DNA of 46,796 nt from Candidatus Nitrosotenuis sp. (GCA_016844685.1 JAENJF010000003.1:1-46796); one strand, 5' to 3'; shown: positions 27,550-37,799, counted from the stretch's first letter. Notes: generated from the letters alone by a model not told the origin. Numbers and translations are program-made.

Positions 27550-28017
27550 CTATGCCTTTATTGCTATCGCTTCTTGTGGGTCAGTTTCAACTTGAATTGC
27601 GGCTTTGGATTTTCTTGTTTTTGATTTTACTATTGATTCTTCGGTATCAGATTGAACTCCAATTGAGGCTTTAGCTTTTCTTGTTGTTTTAGCTTTTCTT
27701 GTTGTTTTAGCTTTTCTTGTTGTTTTAGCTTTTGCGACTATTGGCTCTTTTGTTTCCATAATTTCTTCTGCCGCATCAAAAGTTGACTTTATTCCTGTTG
27801 CTTCTTGAGCTTCGGCTTCTACTCTGGCACGCAATTTGGCTTTGTATTTGAGATTTCGTGGTTTTGTTCTCAATCTATAACCACAGCATGGGCACCAAAG
27901 GCCTTCCCATTTGATGAAGATTTCACAAATTTGACATCGTCTCTGTCCTGAAGCATAACGTCCAGTTCCTACTGGCTTTTGTGCCTTGTATCTAGTGCAG
28001 ATTCCTTTACATGTCAT
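27550..28017 (-). CDS. Zinc-ribbon-like basic protein with Lys-rich repetitive tail
   Basis: MTCKGICTRYKAQKP..RYASGQRRCQICEIFIKWEGLWCPCCGYRLRTKPRNLKYKAKLRARV; tail (TTRKAK)n. Confidence 0.82.
   Translation of the reverse strand: MTCKGICTRYKAQKPVGTGRYASGQRRCQICEIFIKWEGLWCPCCGYRLRTKPRNLKYKAKLRARVEAEAQEATGIKSTFDAAEEIMETKEPIVAKAKTTRKAKTTRKAKTTRKAKASIGVQSDTEESIVKSKTRKSKAAIQVETDPQEAIAIKA
27671..27733 (-). repeat. 18-bp tandem repeat (about 3.5 units) encoding TTRKAK
   Basis: ttagcttttcttgttgtt repeated at 27671, 27689, 27707 and partially at 27725. Confidence 0.95.
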
Positions 28018-28253
28018 ATTTTATTCACTTGTAATTTGATATAGGAATCGCAAATATTTAAGGATAGATCCATATTTTTTACACAATTTTCTCATAAATT
28101 GCATAAAAATTATAGTTAATCTTGGCAATTAGCTTGATCAATTTGACAAAAAATCGTCAAGTGTTATAAATATCTTACGATTTTTTTACGCACGGTATTT
28201 TACCAGTTTACGCACGAATTTTTTGTATTTTTTGAATTGATTTTTTAGCAAAA

Positions 28254-28916
28254 TTAGCCAGTTCTTGAAAGCGGCAAAACAAAACGTCTGTATCCTTCTC
28301 TTTGCGTGATGAATTTTGCAGACATCATATCGCGTTCACCACGCTTGTTGTAGTTTTTAATTTTTCTTGTAGTTTTGCGTTCATCTACTAATTCCAGTTC
28401 AAAGTGAGAGCAGAATCTCAGGTTAAGAAGAGTTGTGATCTGTTTTGTGACCTGCATGTTACCGTTTCCTATTTTGATTATTTTTCGTTCAGCCTTTAGT
28501 CCCCCAAGAATTTTTGCAACGTGGTTTGCAAGATCTTCTGGCGAATTATACAGTCCTCTTTCAATTTCTTTGCCAAAATACAGAACTGAAAGACCTATTC
28601 GCTGTCCAGGATCAATTCCAATTACAAGCTCGTGATCATTTAGTCCAGAATCTAGCATTTCAATTATTATTCCTTGGATTACAGTAGGATCTTCTTTCAA
28701 AATTTCTTCATACAGTATTGGCTGGCTTGCAGATTTTGGCGATTCCCCTGTTGTTGTAAATATCAGATTTCCCGAATAATTTTCAATTTCGTCTGGGAGT
28801 AAAGAATCATATTTTACGTTTAAGGTTTTGAGTGTTTTTACAAATTGAAAGTAGGATTTGCCATAGGTAGTAGCAACGCCGATACGACAGTTTTCTAATG
28901 CGCTGATGCTATACAA
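28254..28916 (-). CDS. Conserved archaeal protein with RuvC/YqgF-like RNase H fold signature
   Basis: ELVIGIDPGQRIGLSVLYFGKE; LELVDERKTTRKIKNYNKRGERDMMSAKFITQREGYRRF. Confidence 0.7.
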   Translation of the reverse strand: MYSISALENCRIGVATTYGKSYFQFVKTLKTLNVKYDSLLPDEIENYSGNLIFTTTGESPKSASQPILYEEILKEDPTVIQGIIIEMLDSGLNDHELVIGIDPGQRIGLSVLYFGKEIERGLYNSPEDLANHVAKILGGLKAERKIIKIGNGNMQVTKQITTLLNLRFCSHFELELVDERKTTRKIKNYNKRGERDMMSAKFITQREGYRRFVLPLSRTG

Positions 28917-28931
28917 AACGATCTTTTGGAT

Positions 28932-29282
28932 TTAAGGTTTTAGAATGGTTGAAACCACGCCGTCTACTGCCTCGTCAGATTTGGATTCAACGGTACTTTT
29001 GAGATTGGCTAGTTTTGCCTCTCCTTCTGCAGCAATCTTTTTTGATTGTTGTTCTGCCTTTGCTCTGGTTTCTGAGATTATGGATTCGGCCTCTTTAATT
29101 GCCATTTGAGTTACTTGGGATTTTAGTGCTTCAAGCTCAGTTTGTGTCTTGAAGGTTAGTGTTTTTTTAATGTCAGCTACCTTTTCGTTTAAGGAATCGA
29201 TGTTATTTTCAAGCTCAGATAATGACTTGATTATCTTGCTTACTTTGGAGTCTGCAACTGCGGTTTGTGCGGCTTCCTTCAT
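28932..29282 (-). CDS. Coiled-coil protein, V/A-type ATPase stalk (E/H-subunit)-like
   Basis: Heptad-rich EALKSQVTQMAIKEAESIISETRAKAEQQSKKIAAEGEAKLANLKSTVESKSDEAVDGVVSTIL. Confidence 0.6.
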   Translation of the reverse strand: MKEAAQTAVADSKVSKIIKSLSELENNIDSLNEKVADIKKTLTFKTQTELEALKSQVTQMAIKEAESIISETRAKAEQQSKKIAAEGEAKLANLKSTVESKSDEAVDGVVSTILKP

Positions 29283-29319
29283 ATAGCTAAAAACCCTCTG
29301 AACCCGTTAATTAAATTAT

Positions 29320-29664
29320 TCATTTCGTACTCAAAAGTAGGATTGCCCTTGCAAGATCGCCTTTTGTCTCAACTAGTGCGTTTTTTGCAGCCTCTGGTCC
29401 AACGTTTGCTTGTTGGCATACAAGCATAATGTCTTCTTCTGAGAATACTGGAACCTCTAGTTCTTTTTCCTCATAACTTGTCGCTATTACTTGGAAAATG
29501 GAATTGTCCTTGGCCTTCATCTCGGTAACGGAAGGCTTGGAAATTATGATTTCTTTTTTATCAGTCTTTATGATTACTTCTTGTACATTTGAGAGCTCTT
29601 TCATGTCTAGACCCATTTTGTCCATCATTCTTCGCATTTCGCGATTGCCGCCGCCTCGCATCAT
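29320..29664 (-). CDS. nac: Nascent polypeptide-associated complex protein (archaeal NAC)
   Basis: MDKMGLDMKELSNVQEVIIKTDKKEIIISKPSVTEM + C-terminal UBA (EDIMLVCQQANVGPEAAKNALVETKGDLARAILLL). Confidence 0.93.
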   Translation of the reverse strand: MMRGGGNREMRRMMDKMGLDMKELSNVQEVIIKTDKKEIIISKPSVTEMKAKDNSIFQVIATSYEEKELEVPVFSEEDIMLVCQQANVGPEAAKNALVETKGDLARAILLLSTK

Positions 29665-30146
29665 GATGTGTTTTCCTCCAGACTAGATTTTAAACTATCT
29701 CTGACTTTGATCGCAACTCCCCTTTTCAGAGTCCTCATCATTTCTGAATTTACAACTGCTCGCCCCACTGCAATTACTTTGTCTTTGTAAAGTACTGGAA
29801 CATCTGCGCCTATCATAATATTTTTCCCAGTTAAAACAACATGCTTGCAGAAAACAGATTTTCCGTCCTGCACAAAGGGTTTTGAGTCCTCATCTATTTC
29901 GATGCAGTTTTGGTGAAATTTTTTACTTTTCATCAATATCTGTGCAAAATATGGAGTTATTGCCAGACCTCCATCGATTCTTAATGTGCACAATAATCGC
30001 TTATTGTGATAAACCTCTCTAATTCTTCCAGTCTTTTTAGAAAACGTAATTTCAATTTCTTTTGGAAGATATTTTGAGACTCCATTCCCAAATAAAGCAT
30101 CAATAGTATGCTTTAGCTTCAAAACTTGATCCAATGTTAATTTCAT
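29661..30146 (-). CDS. PUA domain RNA-binding protein
   Basis: KPFVQDGKSVFCKHVVLTGKNIMIGADVPVLYKDKVIAVGRAVVNSEMMRTLKRGVAIKVRDSL. Confidence 0.85.
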   Translation of the reverse strand: MKLTLDQVLKLKHTIDALFGNGVSKYLPKEIEITFSKKTGRIREVYHNKRLLCTLRIDGGLAITPYFAQILMKSKKFHQNCIEIDEDSKPFVQDGKSVFCKHVVLTGKNIMIGADVPVLYKDKVIAVGRAVVNSEMMRTLKRGVAIKVRDSLKSSLEENTS

Positions 30147-30172
30147 ATAACTTGCAATATTAATACGTGTGA

Positions 30173-31888
30173 CTAGTTATTTTTTGGAAGTTTTATAGTA
30201 AAAGCAGTTGGATTGTTTTCTGCGGTGATTGTGCCACCATGTTGCTCTACAATATTTTTACAGCTTGCCAAACCAAGTCCGGTTCCTTTTTGTTTTGTTG
30301 TAAATAACGGTTCAAAGATTTTTTGTAGATCCTCTTCCGGTATTCCATGACCAGTGTCTTCAACGGAAATGATGTGATAATTTTGATCTTCAGATAATTT
30401 TATCAATATAATTCCATTATTTTCAACTGCATCAATTGCATTTCTTAGTAAATTGCCAAGAACGACTTCTATTTGTGCAGGATCACACTTTAAGGTAAGA
30501 TCTTTGTCAGGCTTGATAATCTTAACACGATTTGGAACTAACAAGTTGTTGAGAACATTAGTAATCATTTTTGAAAACTCGGCGGTTTGTTTTGTTACTG
30601 GCATACTTCTGACGAAATCCAACACTTCGTCAATTTGATGAGACATTCTAGCAATGGCGTTTTTTTGTTTCTCAAATGTTTCTTTTTCCTTTTCAGATAG
30701 ATCTTTGTTTTGCATTTGTAATATTTCCGAAGTTACCTTAATCACAGAGAGTGGATTCCTCAAGTCATGTGCGATTCTAGCTGCAAGTTCTCCTACTGCT
30801 GCAAGTTTGTCTGATTTTGATTTGTATTCTGCTATTTCCAGATTTTTTTTAATTTGGATAATTTCTGCCCCTTTTTTGAAAAGTTTGTCTCTGCTAAAGG
30901 CAAACAAGATGATACTCGCTACTAGGGCAGCTGCAAGGCTAATCAATACCAGCCTATTCGTTTGGAGTGCCGATTCTGCATCTGAATATAGTGATTTAGT
31001 ATGAGTCATGATTAAGGCAAAGTATTCGATTTTTTCATCTACCTTGACAGGAATTCCTGTAGAGAGAGTTTCGCCCAATTCTGTTTTAGTAATCAAGTAT
31101 TTTTCAGCCTTTCCATTCATCATGTTTTCAAAACTTTTGATCGTGTTTGGATCATGACGTAAGAACTGTTGAACATCACTATCATAGAATTTTTTGCCTA
31201 CAACATTGATTATGGAATTCTTTGGTGCAACAATAAATTGTGCATCGTTATCTATTACTACCAAGTATTCAGAATTAATATCAAATATGGTTCCATGTTT
31301 GCTGAAAAATTGATCTGGATCAAACGTAATTCCTATTATTCCTTGCAAGTCATTATTTTTGTCAATAACAGGATATGCTATAGTTATTTGAAAACTCCCA
31401 TCCAGACCAATAGCACCTGACGAAAAAGATGGTTTCATGGTTTGTTTAATTTCCTGGACATATGGTTGATTAGAAAGATCTAGGCCAATCGGTGAATTTT
31501 TATCTCCATTAATATTGTAAATTATTTTAAATTCCTTATCAGTTTGGAAAAATGTTTTAGTTGTAGTGATTTTGTCAATATTTTCAAATTTTTGTTGTGT
31601 AGTCATTTTAGCTTGTTCATTTATGAGATAATCATTAGTTTGATAATATTGTATGATTTCATACAGTTCATGAGCTATTGAATTGAGATCAGATTCCATG
31701 TTCATTGCTATTGCTTTGTTGGCGCCATATTGAAGTTCAATTTGGTTTTTCAAAAGAATTTCTTTGAGATTTTTTTCAGCCTGTTCGTAAGAATGCAGTA
31801 TTATGAAAAAAGATACAACTACGACAATAATTATGAGTACGTCAAGAATCCTTATTGATTTTAGCATGTGTAAATGCATGTAGAGCAC
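30173..31888 (-). CDS. Sensor histidine kinase with extracellular PDC/dCache-like sensor
   Basis: Two TMs; FSSGAIGLDGSFQITIAYPVIDKNNDLQGIIGITFD sensor; AARIAHDLRNPLSVIKVTSEIL H-box; ISVEDTGHGIPEEDLQKIFEPLFTTKQKGTGLGLASCKNIVEQHGGTI. Confidence 0.93.
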   Translation of the reverse strand: MLYMHLHMLKSIRILDVLIIIVVVVSFFIILHSYEQAEKNLKEILLKNQIELQYGANKAIAMNMESDLNSIAHELYEIIQYYQTNDYLINEQAKMTTQQKFENIDKITTTKTFFQTDKEFKIIYNINGDKNSPIGLDLSNQPYVQEIKQTMKPSFSSGAIGLDGSFQITIAYPVIDKNNDLQGIIGITFDPDQFFSKHGTIFDINSEYLVVIDNDAQFIVAPKNSIINVVGKKFYDSDVQQFLRHDPNTIKSFENMMNGKAEKYLITKTELGETLSTGIPVKVDEKIEYFALIMTHTKSLYSDAESALQTNRLVLISLAAALVASIILFAFSRDKLFKKGAEIIQIKKNLEIAEYKSKSDKLAAVGELAARIAHDLRNPLSVIKVTSEILQMQNKDLSEKEKETFEKQKNAIARMSHQIDEVLDFVRSMPVTKQTAEFSKMITNVLNNLLVPNRVKIIKPDKDLTLKCDPAQIEVVLGNLLRNAIDAVENNGIILIKLSEDQNYHIISVEDTGHGIPEEDLQKIFEPLFTTKQKGTGLGLASCKNIVEQHGGTITAENNPTAFTIKLPKNN

Positions 31889-31978
31889 GTTTATTATCTA
31901 ATGCGAAATTAGCGGACTTGATTCCATAAATTTTTAAGAATCACATATAATTATTATAAATCTATATAGATCAGCCAA

Positions 31979-33040
31979 TTGCATTTAGTTATGCAAGAAC
32001 GCGAAGAGACAAGGCGCTTACAATTTACCGGAAAATCATCCTACATAGTATCTTTGCCAAAACAATGGGTTACGGAGTTAGGCCTAAAGCAAGGAGACCA
32101 AATCACAATTACACGGCAAGGAAAATCAGGCCTCAAGATACTTCCTGCAAAAGATCAAACAAAAACCACACAATCAGAGGAAGCTGTTTTAGAAATTGCA
32201 AGAGATGATGAAAATTCTGCCATAATACGGAAGCTTGTGTCAGTGTACTTTCTTGGATACAAGACAATTCAGATAAAACCAAAAGCAGACAGACTGCAAC
32301 CGGGACAGAGAAATGCGATCAAATCAGCAGTTAAAGGAATGTTGATGGGTGCTGAAATTATTTCGGACTCTGTTGATGGAATAACAATTCAAGTTCTTGT
32401 AAATCTTTTAGAGCTGTCAGTTGATGGTGCATTCAAAAGAATGCTTCATCTGGCAAAATCAATGCTCAAGGATGCATTACTTGCAGTAAAGGAGGGAAAT
32501 ATTGAGCTTGCAAAAGAGGTAATTGACAGTGACGATGAGGTAGATAGATTTGGCTTTTACATTATACGCCAGTTAAAAATTGCAATTCAAAATGAATACA
32601 TGTTAAAAGACATGGGCTTTACCAATGCAAGACAGTGTCTAGGATATAGATTAATTGTAAAAAACATTGAAAGAACTGGAGATCATGCGGTTTTGATAAC
32701 AAAGGATCTTTTAGAATTCAAAAGACCAATCAAAAATAACATAATGGAAAAAATTGAAGACCTAAACGATTTTGCAGTATCGGTTTTGGACCAAGCGTGT
32801 CTTGCTTTATTCAAGGAGGACTTTAATCTGGCAGAATTAGCAATCAAAAGGGCATCCGATGTATCAAAATATGAAAAAAAGATGCTAGAATCAATAAAGT
32901 CAATAAAGGATGAAGAGGAAGCATATAGGATAAGAAGAATGTCGGAAAACATCATAAGAATTGCAGAATACGCAAGTGATATTGCGGAAATCGTACTTAA
33001 TATGAATATAGAAAAATTGCTAAAAAAGCCCAAGCTGTAA
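31979..33040 (+). CDS. AbrB/SpoVT-type DNA-binding domain + PhoU domain regulator
   Basis: [45 protein letters not shown]; PhoU-like [22 protein letters not shown] and [15 protein letters not shown]. Confidence 0.88.
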   Translation: MHLVMQEREETRRLQFTGKSSYIVSLPKQWVTELGLKQGDQITITRQGKSGLKILPAKDQTKTTQSEEAVLEIARDDENSAIIRKLVSVYFLGYKTIQIKPKADRLQPGQRNAIKSAVKGMLMGAEIISDSVDGITIQVLVNLLELSVDGAFKRMLHLAKSMLKDALLAVKEGNIELAKEVIDSDDEVDRFGFYIIRQLKIAIQNEYMLKDMGFTNARQCLGYRLIVKNIERTGDHAVLITKDLLEFKRPIKNNIMEKIEDLNDFAVSVLDQACLALFKEDFNLAELAIKRASDVSKYEKKMLESIKSIKDEEEAYRIRRMSENIIRIAEYASDIAEIVLNMNIEKLLKKPKL

Positions 33041-33053
33041 AATTTTTGCCATC

Positions 33054-34178
33054 ATGACACTAACTGCAATTTTAATCACATATGATAATGAAAACTCGAT
33101 CAGAGAGGCACTAGGTCTTTGTGAAGCAGCAGGATATAAGGTCGAAAAAATAATCAAACAAAAATTTCTCAACAGGAACAAATTCGGCATTGGGGAAGGA
33201 AAGGTTGCTGAAATAAAGGAGCTTACCAACAAAATAAGACCGGATGTGATAATCTATGACGAAATCCTAAAACCAAGTCAGAACTATAATCTCGCCTCAA
33301 CTCTAAAGATGAACATCATAGATAGGGAATCGCTGATTTTAGAAATTTTTGAGCGGAGATCGGCTAGTCATGAATCGCACCTTCAGATAAAATTGGCACA
33401 GCTCAGATATGAAATGTCGCGAGCAAAAGAAAAGATCAGACTTGCCAAGATGGGTGAGCAGCCAGGCTTTATGGGAATTGGAATGTTTGAGGCAGATGCA
33501 TATCAAAATGACATTCAAAACAGAATGAAAAGTACTAGAACAAAGCTAGCAAAGTCAGGAAAACAACGCGCATTGCACAGAGAGGCAAGAAGAAGAGTTG
33601 GTCTAAAGACCATCTCACTTGCAGGATATACCTCTGCTGGAAAGACTACCCTGTTTAACTTGTTGACTGGAGAAACCAAGGAAGAAAGCCCTGAATTGTT
33701 TACCACGCTTTCAACCACCACGAGAAGAATTCTAATTAATAAAAATCCGGTCCTTATTTCAGATACGGTAGGATTCATCAGCAAATTACCTGCATACATG
33801 GTAGAGGCCTTCAAATCAACACTTGAGGAGCTCAAATATGCAGAAGTAGTAATTGTAGTAATAGATGTGAGCAATACTTTGCTAGAATTAAGTAAAAAGT
33901 TCCGCAGCTCCCTTAAAACTCTAGCAGAATTAGATGTAGACCAGGACAAGATAATTTATGCACTAAACAAATGTGATCTTATCAGTCCAGAGGAAATTGT
34001 CGAAAGGGCAGAATATCTGGGCCTTGGAGAAAACAAAAAATGGATTCCAATTTCATCCGTAACAAAAGAAAATGTCCCAAAGATCTTAGAGTTGATAAAC
34101 AGAATGCTAACCGAAGTAAAACCACAGGTAAGGGAAATTCCAAAAAAACCAGATTATGCCAAATTCTATGAAGATTGA
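33054..34178 (+). CDS. hflX: GTPase HflX
   Basis: [83 protein letters not shown]. Confidence 0.94.
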   Translation: MTLTAILITYDNENSIREALGLCEAAGYKVEKIIKQKFLNRNKFGIGEGKVAEIKELTNKIRPDVIIYDEILKPSQNYNLASTLKMNIIDRESLILEIFERRSASHESHLQIKLAQLRYEMSRAKEKIRLAKMGEQPGFMGIGMFEADAYQNDIQNRMKSTRTKLAKSGKQRALHREARRRVGLKTISLAGYTSAGKTTLFNLLTGETKEESPELFTTLSTTTRRILINKNPVLISDTVGFISKLPAYMVEAFKSTLEELKYAEVVIVVIDVSNTLLELSKKFRSSLKTLAELDVDQDKIIYALNKCDLISPEEIVERAEYLGLGENKKWIPISSVTKENVPKILELINRMLTEVKPQVREIPKKPDYAKFYED

Positions 34179-34695
34179 AGTATTAAGAATAGGTCAAAGA
34201 CTTGTACGAGACGACAGAGTAACTACCCATGTTGCACTAGTAGCAAGGAGTTTTGGCGCTTCAAAAATATTTATGAATGAGGTAAATCCCGAAATCAAAG
34301 ACACATTAGACAAGGTAAACAAATCATGGGGCAGTGATTTTCAAATAGAATTCATTGAAGACTGGAGAAAATTACTCAGAGCAAAGAAGAAAAGCTCTGT
34401 TAAAATTGTACACCTTACAATGTATGGTGAAAACATAAACAAAATCCAAGACAAGATCAAAAAAGAAGATTATGTATTGATAGTTGTTGGAGCAGAAAAG
34501 GTCCCACGCGAAGTTTACGAACAAGCAGATTACAATGTGGCAGTTGGCAACCAGCCACATTCTGAGATCAGTGCACTTGCCATAGTTTTAGATAGAATTC
34601 AAAACGGAAAACAATTTGATATAAAATATGATGATGCGAGATTAGAGATAGTGCCAACTGAAAAGGGTAAAACAGTCATTACCAAAAACGATTGA
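34156..34695 (+). CDS. trm56: tRNA (cytidine(56)-2'-O)-methyltransferase
   Basis: [71 protein letters not shown]; start possibly 34168. Confidence 0.93.
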   Translation: MPNSMKIEVLRIGQRLVRDDRVTTHVALVARSFGASKIFMNEVNPEIKDTLDKVNKSWGSDFQIEFIEDWRKLLRAKKKSSVKIVHLTMYGENINKIQDKIKKEDYVLIVVGAEKVPREVYEQADYNVAVGNQPHSEISALAIVLDRIQNGKQFDIKYDDARLEIVPTEKGKTVITKND

Positions 34696-34725
34696 TTAAT
34701 TATAGACTAGAGAGGAATTTCACTA

Positions 34726-35241
34726 TTGGTTGAATCCTACGAAGACCCATTTGTAAGAATTTCTGCAATGATAGGAGGAGATGAATATCTCAAGGTTGCG
34801 CGTGCACTTTTGAAGGCAGAAGATGCAACAGATGAGGAAATTGCAAGCTCAACTGGCCTTAGAATAAACATGGTAAGAAAAGTGCTTTACGACCTTTTTG
34901 GCAAGGCACTAATTACAGGAATCAGAGTCAAGGACGAAAGAAAGGGCTGGTTTGTTTACAGATGGCGCTCAAGAAAGGACGAAGTTGAGAACTTTATTGA
35001 AAATCAGAAAAAAAAGATTTCAGAGCGATTACAGCAAAGACTAGATTATGAGAATTCTTCGCAGTTTTATCACTGTGGAAATGAGGATTGCCAAAGAATC
35101 ACATTTGAGACGGCACTCGAGATGTTTTTCAAGTGCCCAAGATGTGGTAGCGTTGTAAATCTAAAGAAAAATGACAAGTTGAAAAAAGCCCTAGAGTCAA
35201 AGATTACCGACATTAGAAGTGATATGAGGCGTCAGATATAG
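34726..35241 (+). CDS. tfe: Transcription factor E (TFE alpha)
   Basis: wHTH EEIASSTGLRINMVRKVLYDLFGKALITGIRVKDERKGWFVYRW + zinc ribbon HCGNEDCQRITFETALEMFFKCPRCGSV; TTG start. Confidence 0.93.
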   Translation: MVESYEDPFVRISAMIGGDEYLKVARALLKAEDATDEEIASSTGLRINMVRKVLYDLFGKALITGIRVKDERKGWFVYRWRSRKDEVENFIENQKKKISERLQQRLDYENSSQFYHCGNEDCQRITFETALEMFFKCPRCGSVVNLKKNDKLKKALESKITDIRSDMRRQI

Positions 35242-35903
35242 TAGTATAGTACAATTTCGTTTTTTTGTCTTGTTATACTTTGTAGTTTTAGTTTTTGGGA
35301 ATTTGCTATTTTAGAAAAACCATCTCCTTCAACTAGCGTTGTTGCATCTTTTCCACCTACAACATAAGGAGTGATTGTAACAATTAATTCATCGACGAGT
35401 CCTTTATGTATGAATTCCCAGTTTAATGTTCCTCCCCCTTCAAGAAGTATGGTCTTGATGTTTTGTTTTTGTAAAATTTTTAATAGTTTTTTGGCATCAA
35501 TTTTTCTTTGACCAGCTACAATTATTTTTAGTGGATATTTGCCAAGTTTTGCAAGATTTTTCTTTGATATTTTTTGTGATACTGCAATAATTGTCGGTAT
35601 TGCATGACATGTTTTAATGATTTTTGATTTTGGCGATATTACACCAGACGAATCCAGAATTACACGTATTGGGTTTTTTCCTTTTGTGTATCGTACAGTC
35701 AACAGTGGATCGTCAATTTTCACAGTATTGATTCCAACGAGTATTGCGTCCACTTTTGCACGCAGTTTGTGAAATCGTATTTTATCCTGTTTTGAAGAGA
35801 GCGTAGAATCCTTGTTTTTTGTGGCTATTTTGCCATCAAGTGATACTGCGGCACTCAAAATCACGCGTGGTCTAGATATTACCATGAATGATTCTGCCCC
35901 CAA
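35232..35903 (-). CDS. arfC: 2,5-diamino-6-ribosylamino-4(3H)-pyrimidinone 5'-phosphate reductase (RibD C-terminal-like)
   Basis: VILSAAVSLDGKIATKNKDS; LRAKVDAILVGINTVKIDDPLLTVR; ILLEGGGTLNWEFIHKGLVDELIVTITPYVVGGKDATTLVEG. Confidence 0.92.
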   Translation of the reverse strand: MGAESFMVISRPRVILSAAVSLDGKIATKNKDSTLSSKQDKIRFHKLRAKVDAILVGINTVKIDDPLLTVRYTKGKNPIRVILDSSGVISPKSKIIKTCHAIPTIIAVSQKISKKNLAKLGKYPLKIIVAGQRKIDAKKLLKILQKQNIKTILLEGGGTLNWEFIHKGLVDELIVTITPYVVGGKDATTLVEGDGFSKIANSQKLKLQSITRQKNEIVLYYYI

Positions 35904-37053
35904 TCATTACTGCTCTGATTGTCGATTCTGATGCTCGGTGAACTATTGAAGCGTATGGATCGTGCATTGGCTCTAAATCAAGTGCATGCTTGTCAATGAA
36001 TATTCCATCTGCCAAGTATTTTGGCTCAATTGAGCCGATCTTTCTTCCAAGTAAAAGCCCGCCGTTCACCGTTGCCATTTTGAGTATTTCTTTTGGATCA
36101 ATTCTTTTTTTGTGAATTCCCATTGTAACCTTCCAGAGATAATCCATTTCTCGGAACATGTCAGGCGAGTTTATCATTACATTGTCGGTTCCAATTGCAA
36201 CTTTGCATCCATTTTTTTCCATCAGGGTAAAATCAGGGATTCCTTCTGCAAGTGATGCGTTTGCCCTAGGGCAGATAACGATTCCCCTTGTCTTCTTTGC
36301 TGTATCATGCAAGTCATTTTGTTTGGCGTATGTCATGTGGACAAGAAAGTGTGGCTTTAACAATAATGCACGAAAGGTTTCAGATTTTCCAGTAATTTTT
36401 TTAGACTTTATTGAACTGTGTATTGTTTCAGCAGAGTGAATCGCCCTGATCTTTTCTGTTTTTGACATGTATTGTAACGCTGAGTTACTATTTTCGTTTG
36501 GTCCGCTGATGCCAAGTCCGTCACAAGATCTAAGAACTGATAAGAGTTTTTTTCTTTGTAAAATTGGAAGCGGTGTATTTTTTTGGATTTGGTTTTTGTC
36601 CTGATAATGTTCAATTCTTCCCAAGATTATAGCCCTGATTGGAATTTGTGAAATTGCTTTTTTTAGCAAAAGTATTCCAGCAAGCTCGCTTTCCCTAAAA
36701 TCAACAAACGTGGTTATTCCTTTTCTTAACATGGAAAGACATGAATTTCTCATAAAGCTAACAAGGTGTTCAGGCTCTGATTTTCTTAGGATTCGTGGTT
36801 TTGCGCCCATAATTGGATGAATTTTGTCGTCTACCGTACCACTTGTAGCAACATCCTTTGCTATTGAATCCCCAATGTGGGTATGTGCATTAACAAAGCC
36901 AGGAATAAGTAGTAGGCCTTCACAATCTATTGATTTTTCATTTTTTTGTATACTGTTGATTTTTTCAAAAAACTGATTTTTAATTTGCAGATTTGTAGAG
37001 TGTATGTACTCTAGATCTTTACCATACAGAACGCTGAGATTTTTTAAATGCAT
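35872..37053 (-). CDS. Amidohydrolase superfamily (cytosine/guanine deaminase-like) embedded in riboflavin operon
   Basis: LLIPGFVNAHTHIGDSIAKD; AIHSAETIHS; HMTYA; CPRANASLAEGIPDF; VAIGTDNVMINSPDMFREMD. Confidence 0.88.
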   Translation of the reverse strand: MHLKNLSVLYGKDLEYIHSTNLQIKNQFFEKINSIQKNEKSIDCEGLLLIPGFVNAHTHIGDSIAKDVATSGTVDDKIHPIMGAKPRILRKSEPEHLVSFMRNSCLSMLRKGITTFVDFRESELAGILLLKKAISQIPIRAIILGRIEHYQDKNQIQKNTPLPILQRKKLLSVLRSCDGLGISGPNENSNSALQYMSKTEKIRAIHSAETIHSSIKSKKITGKSETFRALLLKPHFLVHMTYAKQNDLHDTAKKTRGIVICPRANASLAEGIPDFTLMEKNGCKVAIGTDNVMINSPDMFREMDYLWKVTMGIHKKRIDPKEILKMATVNGGLLLGRKIGSIEPKYLADGIFIDKHALDLEPMHDPYASIVHRASESTIRAVMIGGRIIHGNI

Positions 37054-37799
37054 GACCGTTCATAGACTTCTGGTTTTTCTTTCCCAGATTTTCTGATCTC
37101 TCTTATTGTATCAAGCGATTTTGTTGCAAGATTTACTGCCTCTCTTACAGTTTTCGCTGTTCCAATTCCACAATTTAGTGTTATGTCAAATTCTTTTTGT
37201 GCTAAATCTAAAAACTCTTTTGCGTTTTCTTTAGAATTATCTGCCGATACTACCATAAAGTTGTCTCCCCCCATGAAGAAGGTCAGAGATTTTCTTTCCA
37301 AAAAGAACTTGGACATTTTTGCATACAAACTGAAAATAATTGAAGATATTTCATATGGCGATTTTATCTTGCGTCTTGATGTTAGATCTTCAACATCAAA
37401 GTGCATTATTGTGACTTTTTGATCAGATTTTCCGTCAATAAATCCATAGATGTTGTATTGCTTGTTCAAAACAACTGGTGTTTTCTTGCCCTCGTATGCT
37501 TTTAGGTTTGCATCAAATGGCGTATCTGCATATCCAATTGACATTGACAGTTTTAGTGCGGATAGTTTTTCCAGTTTTTTCTGAAATTCTATGTGATCAT
37601 CAAGTGTAAGGCCATTTGTAACTGCAAAAAACTCATCGAATCTATTGGAAAATACGAGTGAGTTTTTTTCAGAAAACATCTTTTGAACTTCCCTGTAAAG
37701 ATTGGCTTGAAGCATTTGTAATTCATGTTCCCTATCGCTTCCAAGGGATAGTGTCCATGGCCCATATTCTGTTATTTTGATTATAGTAAGCTGAATCAT
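37044..37799 (-). CDS. gch3: GTP cyclohydrolase III
   Basis: TEYGPWTLSLGSDREHELQMLQANLYREVQKMF; FFMGGDNFMVVSAD; LNCGIGTAKTVREAVNLATKSLDTIR. Confidence 0.94.
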   Translation of the reverse strand: MIQLTIIKITEYGPWTLSLGSDREHELQMLQANLYREVQKMFSEKNSLVFSNRFDEFFAVTNGLTLDDHIEFQKKLEKLSALKLSMSIGYADTPFDANLKAYEGKKTPVVLNKQYNIYGFIDGKSDQKVTIMHFDVEDLTSRRKIKSPYEISSIIFSLYAKMSKFFLERKSLTFFMGGDNFMVVSADNSKENAKEFLDLAQKEFDITLNCGIGTAKTVREAVNLATKSLDTIREIRKSGKEKPEVYERSCI

